From JBCCCJ01 sp039029315 (GTDB lineage Bacteria > Bacteroidota > Bacteroidia > J057), in NCBI GenBank assembly GCA_039029315.1, contig JBCCGK010000050.1:1-64000 (forward strand): a DNA stretch of 64,000 bases, read 5' to 3'. The position numbers and the translations under genes were made by a program. A model generated the notes under the pieces. That model searched no databases. It worked only from the letters and a program-made list of their open reading frames with translations, and was not told where the DNA came from. Of the stretch, positions 1 to 7,904 are shown one piece after another. Every line of letters begins with the position of its first letter. Within the stretch, counting starts at the first letter, position 1.

Positions 1-553
1 AAACACGAGGGAGGGCGCGCATATCAGGAAGAATGATACAGAATTTTCAAACCACAGAGTCTATTGTATACCTGCGGAAAGAACATATGTAAAAGTTCAC
101 TACAGGATTTCCCTGATGCTGGCAAGCTTGGCTCCTATTTGACTCAAGATATCTTCTTTTTTTCAGTGTAACCGCAGATTGAGAGTACTCACATCAATAT
201 TCTTGATGGTGAAACTTCTTATGTGGTCATTACTGCTGGGATCTAATCTCAGTGAAAAGAGAATCAGCTCAGGAAAAGCAGGAGTGGCATGAGGTCCTCA
301 TTAGGAAATTAAAACCGGATAAACCTACCTTTCTCCTCCCCACTCAAAAGATCTATAGCCCATTTTTACTACAAGGTCATATGAAGAAAAACCAGCCGCA
401 GCGGAGGGGTTCATGAGAGGGGAGTGGGAGGAATATGTGTCAATGACATAATCTGCGGGTCGTGCCCATTGCTAAGGGGAACGGGACTGTAGCGGAGGGG
501 TTCATGAAAGTCATGCGAAACCTTTGTTTTCAACTATTCGACATATAAGTGGG
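1..553. other. Left-edge region without a recognised gene
   Basis: I see no open frame here that resembles a protein family, and no tRNA or terminator. The only structure noted is a 17-bp direct repeat (AGCGGAGGGGTTCATGA) at 400-416 and 491-507. A gene lying mostly left of the window cannot be excluded. Confidence 0.5.
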
Positions 554-946
554 TCAATTCTCAAAATAGGCCGCAATACAAGCCTTTACTTTTTCTGCCT
601 CACTTTTTCTCACTGTGTACTCTGAATAATCCAGTTCCGGATCCATGATCACAGCAATTGTCTCATACAAGTCCTGAAACCTTTTCCCGCCTTTCACAGC
701 ATAATAACATTCCTTCCACACAGGAAAAAACCACCACTTCAATCGTTGAGATACATATCGCTTTCCAGCCGAAGACACTTCTTCATAGGTCTCCACTTCA
801 TGGAGAATGGTTGCGGATTTATTCTCACCAAATTCAATCTGGACTGCCAGATTGTTGACAGAAAGCACCTTCATAAAGGTCCTGCTGTCTCGTGTAAACA
901 AGTGTTGACTTGTTTTTTTCAAATATATTTTTGCTAAATTTTTCAT
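554..946 (-). CDS. Hypothetical protein, 130 aa
   Basis: I do not recognise the family. The protein is soluble and mixed-charge, with no signal peptide or membrane segment. It has an aromatic stretch (LKWWFFPVWKECYYAVKGG) near residue 75 and a charged, probably helical C-terminus. I chose the ATG at 946; the frame continues upstream to a TTG at 985, but that extension looks unstructured. No Shine-Dalgarno site is visible, which is usual for Bacteroidota. It lies about 115 bp downstream of the tandem tRNA genes on the same strand, so it could be read through from them. It ends in TGA. It could be a lineage-specific protein, and the coding call rests mainly on length and composition. Confidence 0.55.
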   Translation of the reverse strand: MKNLAKIYLKKTSQHLFTRDSRTFMKVLSVNNLAVQIEFGENKSATILHEVETYEEVSSAGKRYVSQRLKWWFFPVWKECYYAVKGGKRFQDLYETIAVIMDPELDYSEYTVRKSEAEKVKACIAAYFEN

Positions 947-1062
947 TATTGCTACATGTTGATGATAAAAAATGTGGGAGAACAAGGGAAAATCAACATG
1001 TTAGCGGGGGAGCTTTGTTTCTAATCTATGTCATGAGCGTGTGAATAAAAAGTGAAACATAG

Positions 1063-1135
1063 CGGGGGTTACGGGAATTGAACCCGCACCCTGGAGTGTT
1101 AGAGACCCCTGCTCTACCAATTGAGCTAACCCCCC
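1063..1135 (-). tRNA. tRNA with CUA anticodon (amber-suppressor type), copy 1
   Basis: The minus strand folds into a complete class I cloverleaf of 73 nt. It has U8-A9, D stem GCTC/GAGC, an 8-nt D loop containing GG, anticodon stem GGGGT/ACTCC, a 7-nt loop CTCTAAC, a 5-nt variable region, T stem GCGGG/CCCGT and loop TTCAATT. With U33 in place the anticodon is CTA (1102-1100), which reads UAG. The acceptor stem GGGGGGT/AACCCCC has one mismatch (G6 opposite A67), the discriminator base is G, and no CCA is encoded. The gene lies 15 bp downstream of the second copy. The mismatch could mean partial decay, but the remaining structure is intact. Confidence 0.8.
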
Positions 1136-1150
1136 GAATTTCAAAAAAAA

Positions 1151-1226
1151 TGGCGAGGAATACGGGATTCGAACCCGTAACCAAAGGTGTTAGAGACCTC
1201 TGCTCTGACCATTGAGCTAATTCCTC
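1151..1226 (-). tRNA. tRNA with CUA anticodon (amber-suppressor type), copy 2, CCA encoded
   Basis: This is a perfect cloverleaf on the minus strand. The acceptor GAGGAAT/ATTCCTC pairs at 7 of 7 positions. It has U8-A9, D stem GCTC/GAGC, anticodon stem GAGGT/ACCTT, loop CTCTAAC, a 5-nt variable region, T stem ACGGG/CCCGT with loop TTCGAAT, discriminator G and an encoded CCA (1153-1151). The anticodon is CTA (1193-1191), complementary to UAG. The 12-nt anticodon-arm core GGTCTCTAACAC is identical in the neighbouring tRNA while the acceptor stems differ, so this is not a recent simple duplication. It does not have the compact tRNA-Pyl architecture. Its 5' end is 32 bp downstream of the PTH2-like gene. 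Confidence 0.9.
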
Positions 1227-1258
1227 ATAGATTCTCAGCCTATATATGGATGGGAATT

Positions 1259-1612
1259 TCATGATGATCCTTCCCTCCTCTCTGTTAATGCCAAAGGAAG
1301 CTTGCTGACCAAACGCTGAGATGTACTTGAAGGCTCCAAGGCAATGGCTGTTATCTGAGCATTCAAATCCGGTTCCCGAAAAATGGACAGCTTGATCTGT
1401 CTTGCTTCAGCTTTCTCGATCAACTGATTTAGGGCCAATTCGTCCCTCACTGACAAAAATATCAGATAATTTGATTGGAGATACCAATCTTTGGCAAGAG
1501 CTGGAAAATCGTACTGAAATTGAATTGCAGCATGCCCTGATTGGACTGCTTGATAGCCAGGAGAAAGATCCTGACGAGTAATGATGATGAGCTTGTCGTG
1601 TATCTATTTCAT
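1259..1612 (-). CDS. PTH2-like peptidyl-tRNA hydrolase with in-frame UAG at codon 3
   Basis: Read through one TAG, this frame gives 117 residues. It begins Met-Lys-[UAG]-Ile-His-Asp-Lys, then LIIITRQDLSPGYQAVQSGH, a match to the N-terminal strand and the QxxHA active-site region of PTH2-type peptidyl-tRNA hydrolases. Near residues 82-95 comes SIFREPDLNAQITAIALEP, matching the C-terminal strand region of that fold. PTH2 enzymes release peptides from peptidyl-tRNA that has dropped off the ribosome. The frame is intact from codon 4 to the TGA at 1259, with no other stop or shift. Codon 3 (1606-1604) is TAG. The frame is also open upstream, with in-frame ATGs at 1633 and 1681, but homologues of this type start near the 1612 ATG. 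Two CUA-anticodon tRNA genes follow on the same strand, which suggests one transcript. Without suppression, the next usable start (GTG at 1456) would lose the catalytic region. Confidence 0.75.
1604..1606 (-). promoter_or_regulatory. In-frame amber codon gating the PTH2-like gene
   Basis: The TAG is the third codon after the ATG at 1612 and the only interruption of the PTH2-like frame. The tRNAs encoded immediately downstream have the anticodon complementary to it. This suggests that translation of the gene depends on the level of charged suppressor tRNA. A simple nonsense mutation (for example AAG or CAG to TAG) is the alternative. Confidence 0.6.
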
Positions 1613-1709
1613 GATTGACAAATCTTTGTCCATATTTGAGAGATATATCACAAAACGAAAATCCTGAAATAAAGGTTTCATTTTTCCCCATTCTTTACTG
1701 AACCAAGCC

Positions 1710-3098
1710 ATGCAAAAGTCCCTCTCTCGCCGAACCTTCCTCAAAAACACAGCACTCACATCAGCCGGATTCATGATTGTTCCACGACATGTCCTGGGCG
1801 GCAATGGATTTGTTGCTCCCAGCGATACAGTCAATGTTGGACTCATCGGCGCAGGAGGAAGAGGCAATCGCAATGCCAACGCCTTGATGGCGCTCAAAGA
1901 TGTACAGATCACTGCCATCGCTGATCCGGCGAATTATTGGGATCTCGCCAATTTTTACTATCGAACAGAAGCAGGAAGAGGACCCGTCAAGAAAAGATTG
2001 GAGAAACATTACGGTTCTGGACTTTCCATCGCCGAATACACAGATTTTCGTAAGATGTTGGAGCAAGAATCTGGCCTCGATGCTGTCCTGTGTGCTACCC
2101 CTGATCATACACATGCTTATGTATCTCTCATGTCCATGCGGGCTGGCAAACATGTCTACTGCGAAAAGCCACTGACTCATAACATTTGGGAAGCAAGAGA
2201 AGTGCGAAAAGTAGCGAAAGAAACAGGCCTTGCGACGCAAATGGGCAATCAGCTCCACAGCAGCAAGGGCATTCGCTTGACAGTCGAGTATCTTCGAGCC
2301 GGTGCCATCGGGAAGGTACACGAAGTTCATGCCTGGGTAGGTGCAACGCGATGGACAGTTGGTTTGACAGCTGTTCCCTCAAATAGTCATCCTGTCCCCC
2401 AAGGACTAGATTGGGATGTGTGGCTAGGCCCAAGAGCCAAACGAGACTTTCACTCGACTTATGCACCTGTCAGTTGGCGGGATTATTGGGATTTTGGTTG
2501 TGGAGGCATGGGGGACTTTGGCTGCCATGATCTCGATGCCGCGGTCTGGGGATTGGATCTCGATGCCCCGAATCAAATCATGTTGCATCCAGCCGGTTAT
2601 AGTGATCAGGACATTGTGCCTTATGGAGAGATTGGATATTTTCATTTTCCAGCCAGAGGAGAGCAAGCAGCAGTCAAGCTCAATTGGTATACAGGTGGTC
2701 TAAAACCCGATGTTCCCGAGATGCTCCCTCAAGATCTTGTCCTAGCTGGGAGAGGTGCTTTATATGTAGGAGAAAAAGGCATGATGCTCTACGAAGGAAG
2801 TGGCAAAGCTCCCAGATTATTCCCGGAAGAATTGAATCGTTCATTTTCCCTCACAGAACCAAGCCTTGCTCCCACAAATGGCCATCATCGCGACTGGATC
2901 GATGCCATCAAGGGAGGTGCTCCCGCAAGTTCTAATTTTGACTATGGAGCAAGATTGACCGAAATTACGCTCCTTGGGGTTCTGTCTCTGCGAATGGGGA
3001 AGAAAATTTTGTGGGACTCAGAGAATATGAAGGCTAGAGGTCTGCCAGAAGCAGACGCTTTCATTCAGGAAAAGGTTCGGAAAGGATGGGAGATGTGA
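1710..3098 (+). CDS. Exported Gfo/Idh/MocA family oxidoreductase
   Basis: This 462-aa protein is an NAD(P)-dependent sugar or inositol dehydrogenase-like enzyme. The N-terminus carries a twin-arginine signal (SRRTFLKN followed by a hydrophobic stretch), so it should be folded and then exported. The Rossmann motif GLIGAGGRGNRNANAL lies near residue 43, and the family motif CEKPLTHN near 152 contains the catalytic-site Lys of the EKP motif. The C-terminal half has the alpha/beta domain typical of the exported 'Tat' subgroup, which is common in Bacteroidota and Planctomycetota sugar-use loci. The substrate cannot be called. The gene is divergent from the PTH2-like gene, with 97 bp between the two starts. 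A second member lies at 47760. Confidence 0.92.
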   Translation: MQKSLSRRTFLKNTALTSAGFMIVPRHVLGGNGFVAPSDTVNVGLIGAGGRGNRNANALMALKDVQITAIADPANYWDLANFYYRTEAGRGPVKKRLEKHYGSGLSIAEYTDFRKMLEQESGLDAVLCATPDHTHAYVSLMSMRAGKHVYCEKPLTHNIWEAREVRKVAKETGLATQMGNQLHSSKGIRLTVEYLRAGAIGKVHEVHAWVGATRWTVGLTAVPSNSHPVPQGLDWDVWLGPRAKRDFHSTYAPVSWRDYWDFGCGGMGDFGCHDLDAAVWGLDLDAPNQIMLHPAGYSDQDIVPYGEIGYFHFPARGEQAAVKLNWYTGGLKPDVPEMLPQDLVLAGRGALYVGEKGMMLYEGSGKAPRLFPEELNRSFSLTEPSLAPTNGHHRDWIDAIKGGAPASSNFDYGARLTEITLLGVLSLRMGKKILWDSENMKARGLPEADAFIQEKVRKGWEM

Positions 3099-3296
3099 AT
3101 GCCTGTTATCGTATAAGGATTCTTCTTGGCGTCTTTTTCTCGTAACAAGGCAGTCAAAAGCACTAAACGGGCAAACTAAGGCCTACACACGATCTATACG
3201 CCCGTGCCGGTTTACTCTCTAATCCGCAATTTTTCAGCTCATCATAAATAGCCACTTGTAACCCTCTCGTAGGAATAAAGAGATTAAGCTGCAATC

Positions 3297-3743
3297 ATGC
3301 TCAAACAAAAACTTCATCAATCTTGTCTTGATCTGCTGGAAGAAAAAATTGGAAATCTTCAAAAAGCTGTACAAGACGCTCAAATGGCTGCCAGCGAAGA
3401 CACCAAAAGCAGTGCTGGGGATAAGTTCGAAACCTCTCGAGAGATGATCAAACTGGAAATCAACAAGTACAACCAGCAGCTTTCCCAAAACACCAAAATG
3501 CTGCATCATCTCCAGAAATTGAATCCAGCTATTGACAGGGATCGTGTTGAAATGGGAAGTTTGGTTCTGACCAATGAAGGTGCCTATTACTTTTCCGTAG
3601 GGATGGGGAAACTCATCCTGGGAGAGACGCCCTATTTTGCCTTATCGATGGCCTCTCCTATTGGTCGAGCACTTGCCGGTCATCAGAAAGGTGAACACAT
3701 CTCTTTTAAGGGAAGAAGCATTCACATTCAAGAGATTTTGTAA
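3297..3743 (+). CDS. GreA/GreB-like C-terminal domain protein
   Basis: This 148-aa protein has an N-terminal helical, probably coiled-coil region (residues 1-75, rich in Lys, Gln and Glu). It is followed by a small beta domain with the Gre-factor hallmark SPIGRALAGHQKGEHISFKG and an I-x-I ending. Gre factors bind RNA polymerase and rescue backtracked complexes. Proteins of this length and layout are common in Bacteroidota and are often misannotated as 3-oxoacyl-ACP synthase. The N-terminal coil lacks an obvious acidic DxxE/D tip of true GreA, so cleavage stimulation is uncertain. It stands alone, followed by a hairpin. Confidence 0.75.
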   Translation: MLKQKLHQSCLDLLEEKIGNLQKAVQDAQMAASEDTKSSAGDKFETSREMIKLEINKYNQQLSQNTKMLHHLQKLNPAIDRDRVEMGSLVLTNEGAYYFSVGMGKLILGETPYFALSMASPIGRALAGHQKGEHISFKGRSIHIQEIL

Positions 3744-3756
3744 CGCCTGCTCTAAA

Positions 3757-3804
3757 AGACTGTTTTGAGATCTGTGTTATAAGTAACAGATTTTCAAACA
3801 GTCT
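3757..3804 (+). terminator. Long hairpin after the Gre-like gene
   Basis: AGACTGTTT and AAACAGTCT form a 9-bp outer stem, and ATCTGT/ACAGAT adds an inner stem. It starts 14 bp after the stop codon. There is no strong T-run, so termination efficiency is uncertain. Confidence 0.55.
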
Positions 3805-3890
3805 CTAAGCACACTCTCCATGCTTGTTACTTTTGGACAGGATTCAGGTGAATTCCAGCACTTTTCCTATCTTGAAGACAATCCACCCGC

Positions 3891-6800
3891 ATGAAATCTT
3901 TCATTCTTCTCTTTAGTCTTCTCCTTTGTAGCCTCGGATTGAAAGGACAGGCCAGTCCGCTAGATTCCCTGCCAGACATCCTTTCATCGGCCAGTTTTGA
4001 TGAGCGTGTTGCGATCAAGTACCGAATTGGGAATTATTTGTTTGACCAGATTTCTCCTCAGCGAAAACTGAAAGAATCCCAGCGGTTCCTCCATGATGTC
4101 CAACAATACAAGGACAGTCTGCTGATGGAGTATGCATATTATCATGTCAGTCTGGCCTATCAAATCCTTGGAGACCAGGAGAATTTCAAACAATCTCGCT
4201 TTCAGCAATTGGAAATGGCCAGATTGTATGGTCGCTCACTTGGAGATATTAGCCTGTTGGGAGCCGCCAATTTTGATGGTTACTTTATGCAGGTGATGTT
4301 GGACGAGAGCAGAAGCATGCAGCTGGAAGATGTCAGAGCCCGTTCAGATCTATTTCAGGGCAATGACCTGAATCAGACATTTGATTCCACCACAGTATAC
4401 TGGTCCAGCATGGTGGTTCGGGGCCATCCTGACAAGACGGATTCCTATCTCTTCCAAATCTCGAGAGATAACGCTGGTGTCCGAAGCTGGAACAAGATAG
4501 ATGCATATCTGATTCATGAAGATGGCCGCATTGACAGTCAACGGACAGGTCTTTCGATCCCATTAGCTGAGAGATCCGTTCACTATCCCCTTCCAATTGT
4601 CCGGTTTGAGGTAAAAGAGGGAGAGAAAGCCAGATTATACCTACGGGTATCTGGTGTACAGAAAGACCGGATTCCTTTAGGGATTTGCTCTTATTCCTTG
4701 AATCAAAGTTTGTTCGATTTGGATGGAGGCTATCAGTTTTCAGGAACATTTGCCCAGCAAAGTCCCGGCCTTCCTTTTCATACCAACTCAATTAATCATC
4801 ACGAAATTTATGAAGATGATGAAGGGCTATTAGAGATTGATCACATCATCAACAACTGGTCTTCTCTTCCCAAAGAGGATGTATTAAGTGTACGACCAGA
4901 ATATGGCAAGGTGTATTGGATAAAAGCCAGATTCTTTGGCAGTGAACTATTCAAAGGAGAACAAATCTTGCATGTCAGTCCATTCCCGGCAAATGATCGT
5001 TTTTCCTTCGATTATGTAGATGCCTGGATACCTGATAAGTCAGGAGAATTCCAACATCAACGAACCGGAGACAGAGTTGCCCTGAAAGAGCGACCCTACT
5101 ATTTTTGGCCATCATTCCTCAAGCTGAATATTGGAGAATCAGATACAGTAGATCTACTTCTCCGGCTGGAAGGCATGAATTATCAATATATCCCGCCTAC
5201 CCTCAAATTATTTCATGTAGATGCTGCCTCCATCTGGCAAACTCAAATACAACCGGCCTTCGAAAAAGGGCTTTTCTTTGGGATTTTATTGATTCAGATC
5301 CTCTATTTCCTCTTGTTATTTTTCATTGAGAAAGAGCGCATACATCTATACTTTGCTTTGCTGGTCTTGGGAATCTGTCTCTTCATGGGCTTTGGTCAAA
5401 CCAAGACTGGCATCTATGTTTTGCTCCCTTCCTGGAAAAATTATCATCAATTGTTCACAGGAATTGGGTTCATTTTGCTCTTTTGCTGCTTACTCAAATA
5501 TACTGAAGCCTATTTTCAGTTTGCCCGTACTTCCATTTTTTCGAGGAGGATTATTCCGGGATATTTCCTCCTTTTGATTTCCCTGGCGATGATCGAATTC
5601 GTTGGACAAGTCGTTGGAATTGGATTTTTGTATAACTCTAGCGCGGTTGTCAATGTGATTGGGCTTTTTTCTGTTTGTATTTGTTTGTTTATGATCATCA
5701 AGGCAGACAAGCGTTACCGCGTTCATAAAGGATTCTATCTGGCTGCATTCTTGCCTTTCCTGGGACTATTTCTTGTGATCTTGACAGCCAGCATTGCCCT
5801 TGAACTCTTTTCTTTTCGATGGGCCTTTCAAGTCTCTGCTTTCTTCAATGAATACCTCATAGATCTCATCAATCTCACAGTCGTCTTTTTGCTGGTGTTG
5901 CTTGCCTTGGGAAACGGTTATCGCACCAATCGTCTCAAAGCAGAAAAGGAGTCAGCCCTTCAGCGAAATCTTGAAGCTCAGCAAAGCCTCAATCAAAAAC
6001 TCATGCAAGCTGATCAACTCAAAGACCAATTCCTGGCCAACACCTCTCATGAGTTACGCACTCCCTTGCATGGGATCATCGGACTGGCAGAGGCCTTGAC
6101 TGATCGAGTCACAGAATTTGAGATGAAAGAGAATCTGGACATGATCATTTCATCCGGCAAGCGACTCAATAGTCTGGTGAATGACCTACTTGACTTTTCC
6201 AAGCTCAAAAATCATGACATCAGCCTGTTGAGAAAAGCAGTCAATCTTCGTGTCCTGGCTGAGATCGTTTTGCGGAATAATCAGCCCTTGATCAAGGGAA
6301 AAGCCCTTGAGTTACACAATGAGGTACCGGACACATTGCCTGCGGTATATGCCGATGAAAATCGTCTGCAACAAGTGTTGTACAACCTCATTGGCAACGG
6401 CATCAAATTCACAGAACAGGGACAGGTCTCTATCGGAGCGAGTGTGCTTGATGATGACCCACAAAAACTCCAAATCTACATTCGAGACACAGGCATCGGT
6501 ATTCCCACATCCAAACAGCACATCATCTTTCAAGCCTTTGAACAGGGAGATGGATCTTCTACCCGAGAATTCTCAGGGACGGGTCTTGGCCTCAGTATCA
6601 GCAAGCGTCTGGTAGAGCTTCATGATGGCAAGATGTGGGTTAGGTCTCAAGTTGGGAAGGGATCAACGTTTTATTTTACCCTGCCAATTGTAGAGAGAAG
6701 TCCGGCAAAAACAACAGAAGATCTTGCAGGAACCAAACAGATGGTAGCAGAGTTGTCGGGGGATGGCAGCCCAGGAATGGAGGGCAAGTCCATAATCGCT

Positions 6801-7835
6801 CCCGCTGGTCCACTCTCATCCAGTATCCATATACTCGTCGTAGATGACGAGCCTGTCAATCAGCAGGTCATCAAGAATCATTTGAGTGCTCCACACTATC
6901 ACATCACGCAAGCGATGAATGGAACAGAGGCATTGAAGTTGCTGGAACAGGGCAACTCCTACGACCTCATACTACTGGATGTGATGATGCCGAGAATGTC
7001 TGGATATGAGGTTTGTGAAGAAATCAGGAAAACATACCTTCCCTCCGAGCTTCCTATCATCATGGTGACTGCCAAAAATCAGACAGCAGACCTTGTCCAG
7101 GGACTAGGCATTGGGGCGAATGACTATTTGGCCAAACCCTTCTCCAAAGATGAATTCCTGGCTCGCCTCAAGACACACCTCAACCTCCACAAAATCAATA
7201 CTGTTACCAATCGTTTTGTCCCGACAGCCTTTATTCGGTCATTGGGGAAAGAAACATTGACAGAGGTACATTTGGGAGATCAGGTCGAGAAGAACGTAAC
7301 TGTTTTCTTCTCCGATATCCGAAACTATACTGGCCTGGCTGAGCAAATGACGCCTGAAGAGAACTTCCGCTTTGTCAATGCTTATGCAGGTCGAATGGGG
7401 CCCATCATCCGGCAACACAAAGGATTTGTCAATCAATATCTCGGCGATGGGATCATGGCCATCTTCGAACATACTCCTGATGACGCCTTGCGTGCAGCTA
7501 TTGAGATGCAGAACAAGCTCAAAGAGTACAATCTCGAACGCAAGGCCCAGGCACGTGCTCCGATTGCAGTAGGTATGGGCATGCATACGGGTTCTCTGGT
7601 CATGGGGATCATTGGAGATGATTTTCGGACAGATGCAGCCACCATTTCAGACACTGTAAATACTGCTTCTCGCATGGAAGGCTTGACCAAACAATTCGGC
7701 GCACGAATCCTCCTGAGCGAATCCAGCTATCAGACTCTGACAGATCCCTCTCTTTTTGATATCCGCGCTCTTGGCAATGTGCAGGTCAAAGGTCGACAAG
7801 AAGCGGTTGGGGTATATGAATGTTTGATTGCATGA
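3891..7835 (+). CDS. 7TM sensor hybrid histidine kinase-receiver-class III cyclase fusion
   Basis: This 1314-aa inner-membrane signalling protein has a signal peptide (MKSFILLFSLLLCSLGLKG). Residues about 25-455 form a periplasmic sensing region of the 7TMR-DISM kind, and seven membrane helices follow (about 458-675). A short coiled coil leads to a HisKA domain with phospho-acceptor His in SHELRTP (about 720) and a HATPase domain (DTGIGIP and GTGLGLSI). A receiver domain (LVVDDEP, phospho-Asp about 1030 in LLDVMMP) and a class III nucleotidyl cyclase (FFSDIRNYTG and YLGDGIMAIF, from about 1130) complete it. Both cyclase metal-binding Asp and the NTASR transition-state residues are present. 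The position that is normally the adenine-selecting Lys (FVNxYLGD) is Gln, so ATP versus GTP use is open. It stands alone, with no separate response regulator beside it. Confidence 0.93.
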   Translation: MKSFILLFSLLLCSLGLKGQASPLDSLPDILSSASFDERVAIKYRIGNYLFDQISPQRKLKESQRFLHDVQQYKDSLLMEYAYYHVSLAYQILGDQENFKQSRFQQLEMARLYGRSLGDISLLGAANFDGYFMQVMLDESRSMQLEDVRARSDLFQGNDLNQTFDSTTVYWSSMVVRGHPDKTDSYLFQISRDNAGVRSWNKIDAYLIHEDGRIDSQRTGLSIPLAERSVHYPLPIVRFEVKEGEKARLYLRVSGVQKDRIPLGICSYSLNQSLFDLDGGYQFSGTFAQQSPGLPFHTNSINHHEIYEDDEGLLEIDHIINNWSSLPKEDVLSVRPEYGKVYWIKARFFGSELFKGEQILHVSPFPANDRFSFDYVDAWIPDKSGEFQHQRTGDRVALKERPYYFWPSFLKLNIGESDTVDLLLRLEGMNYQYIPPTLKLFHVDAASIWQTQIQPAFEKGLFFGILLIQILYFLLLFFIEKERIHLYFALLVLGICLFMGFGQTKTGIYVLLPSWKNYHQLFTGIGFILLFCCLLKYTEAYFQFARTSIFSRRIIPGYFLLLISLAMIEFVGQVVGIGFLYNSSAVVNVIGLFSVCICLFMIIKADKRYRVHKGFYLAAFLPFLGLFLVILTASIALELFSFRWAFQVSAFFNEYLIDLINLTVVFLLVLLALGNGYRTNRLKAEKESALQRNLEAQQSLNQKLMQADQLKDQFLANTSHELRTPLHGIIGLAEALTDRVTEFEMKENLDMIISSGKRLNSLVNDLLDFSKLKNHDISLLRKAVNLRVLAEIVLRNNQPLIKGKALELHNEVPDTLPAVYADENRLQQVLYNLIGNGIKFTEQGQVSIGASVLDDDPQKLQIYIRDTGIGIPTSKQHIIFQAFEQGDGSSTREFSGTGLGLSISKRLVELHDGKMWVRSQVGKGSTFYFTLPIVERSPAKTTEDLAGTKQMVAELSGDGSPGMEGKSIIAPAGPLSSSIHILVVDDEPVNQQVIKNHLSAPHYHITQAMNGTEALKLLEQGNSYDLILLDVMMPRMSGYEVCEEIRKTYLPSELPIIMVTAKNQTADLVQGLGIGANDYLAKPFSKDEFLARLKTHLNLHKINTVTNRFVPTAFIRSLGKETLTEVHLGDQVEKNVTVFFSDIRNYTGLAEQMTPEENFRFVNAYAGRMGPIIRQHKGFVNQYLGDGIMAIFEHTPDDALRAAIEMQNKLKEYNLERKAQARAPIAVGMGMHTGSLVMGIIGDDFRTDAATISDTVNTASRMEGLTKQFGARILLSESSYQTLTDPSLFDIRALGNVQVKGRQEAVGVYECLIA

Positions 7836-7904
7836 ACAAAGCCCTCTATTCTTCTTTCATATTTGTGAAGATTTGCGTTATTGAGGGATATTTATACCAC
7901 ATCA

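Noticed and set aside
1063..1226. Pyrrolysine tRNA
   Set aside because: The tRNAs have ordinary D loops and 5-nt variable regions, unlike tRNA-Pyl. No pyrrolysyl-tRNA synthetase or pylBCD gene is in the window.
1026..1262. 78-codon open frame across both tRNA genes
   Set aside because: It is a by-product of the tRNA sequences; both cloverleaves explain the DNA.
1407..1691. 94-codon open frame on the minus strand over the PTH2-like gene
   Set aside because: It is a different frame from the recognisable PTH2 sequence and has no family resemblance.
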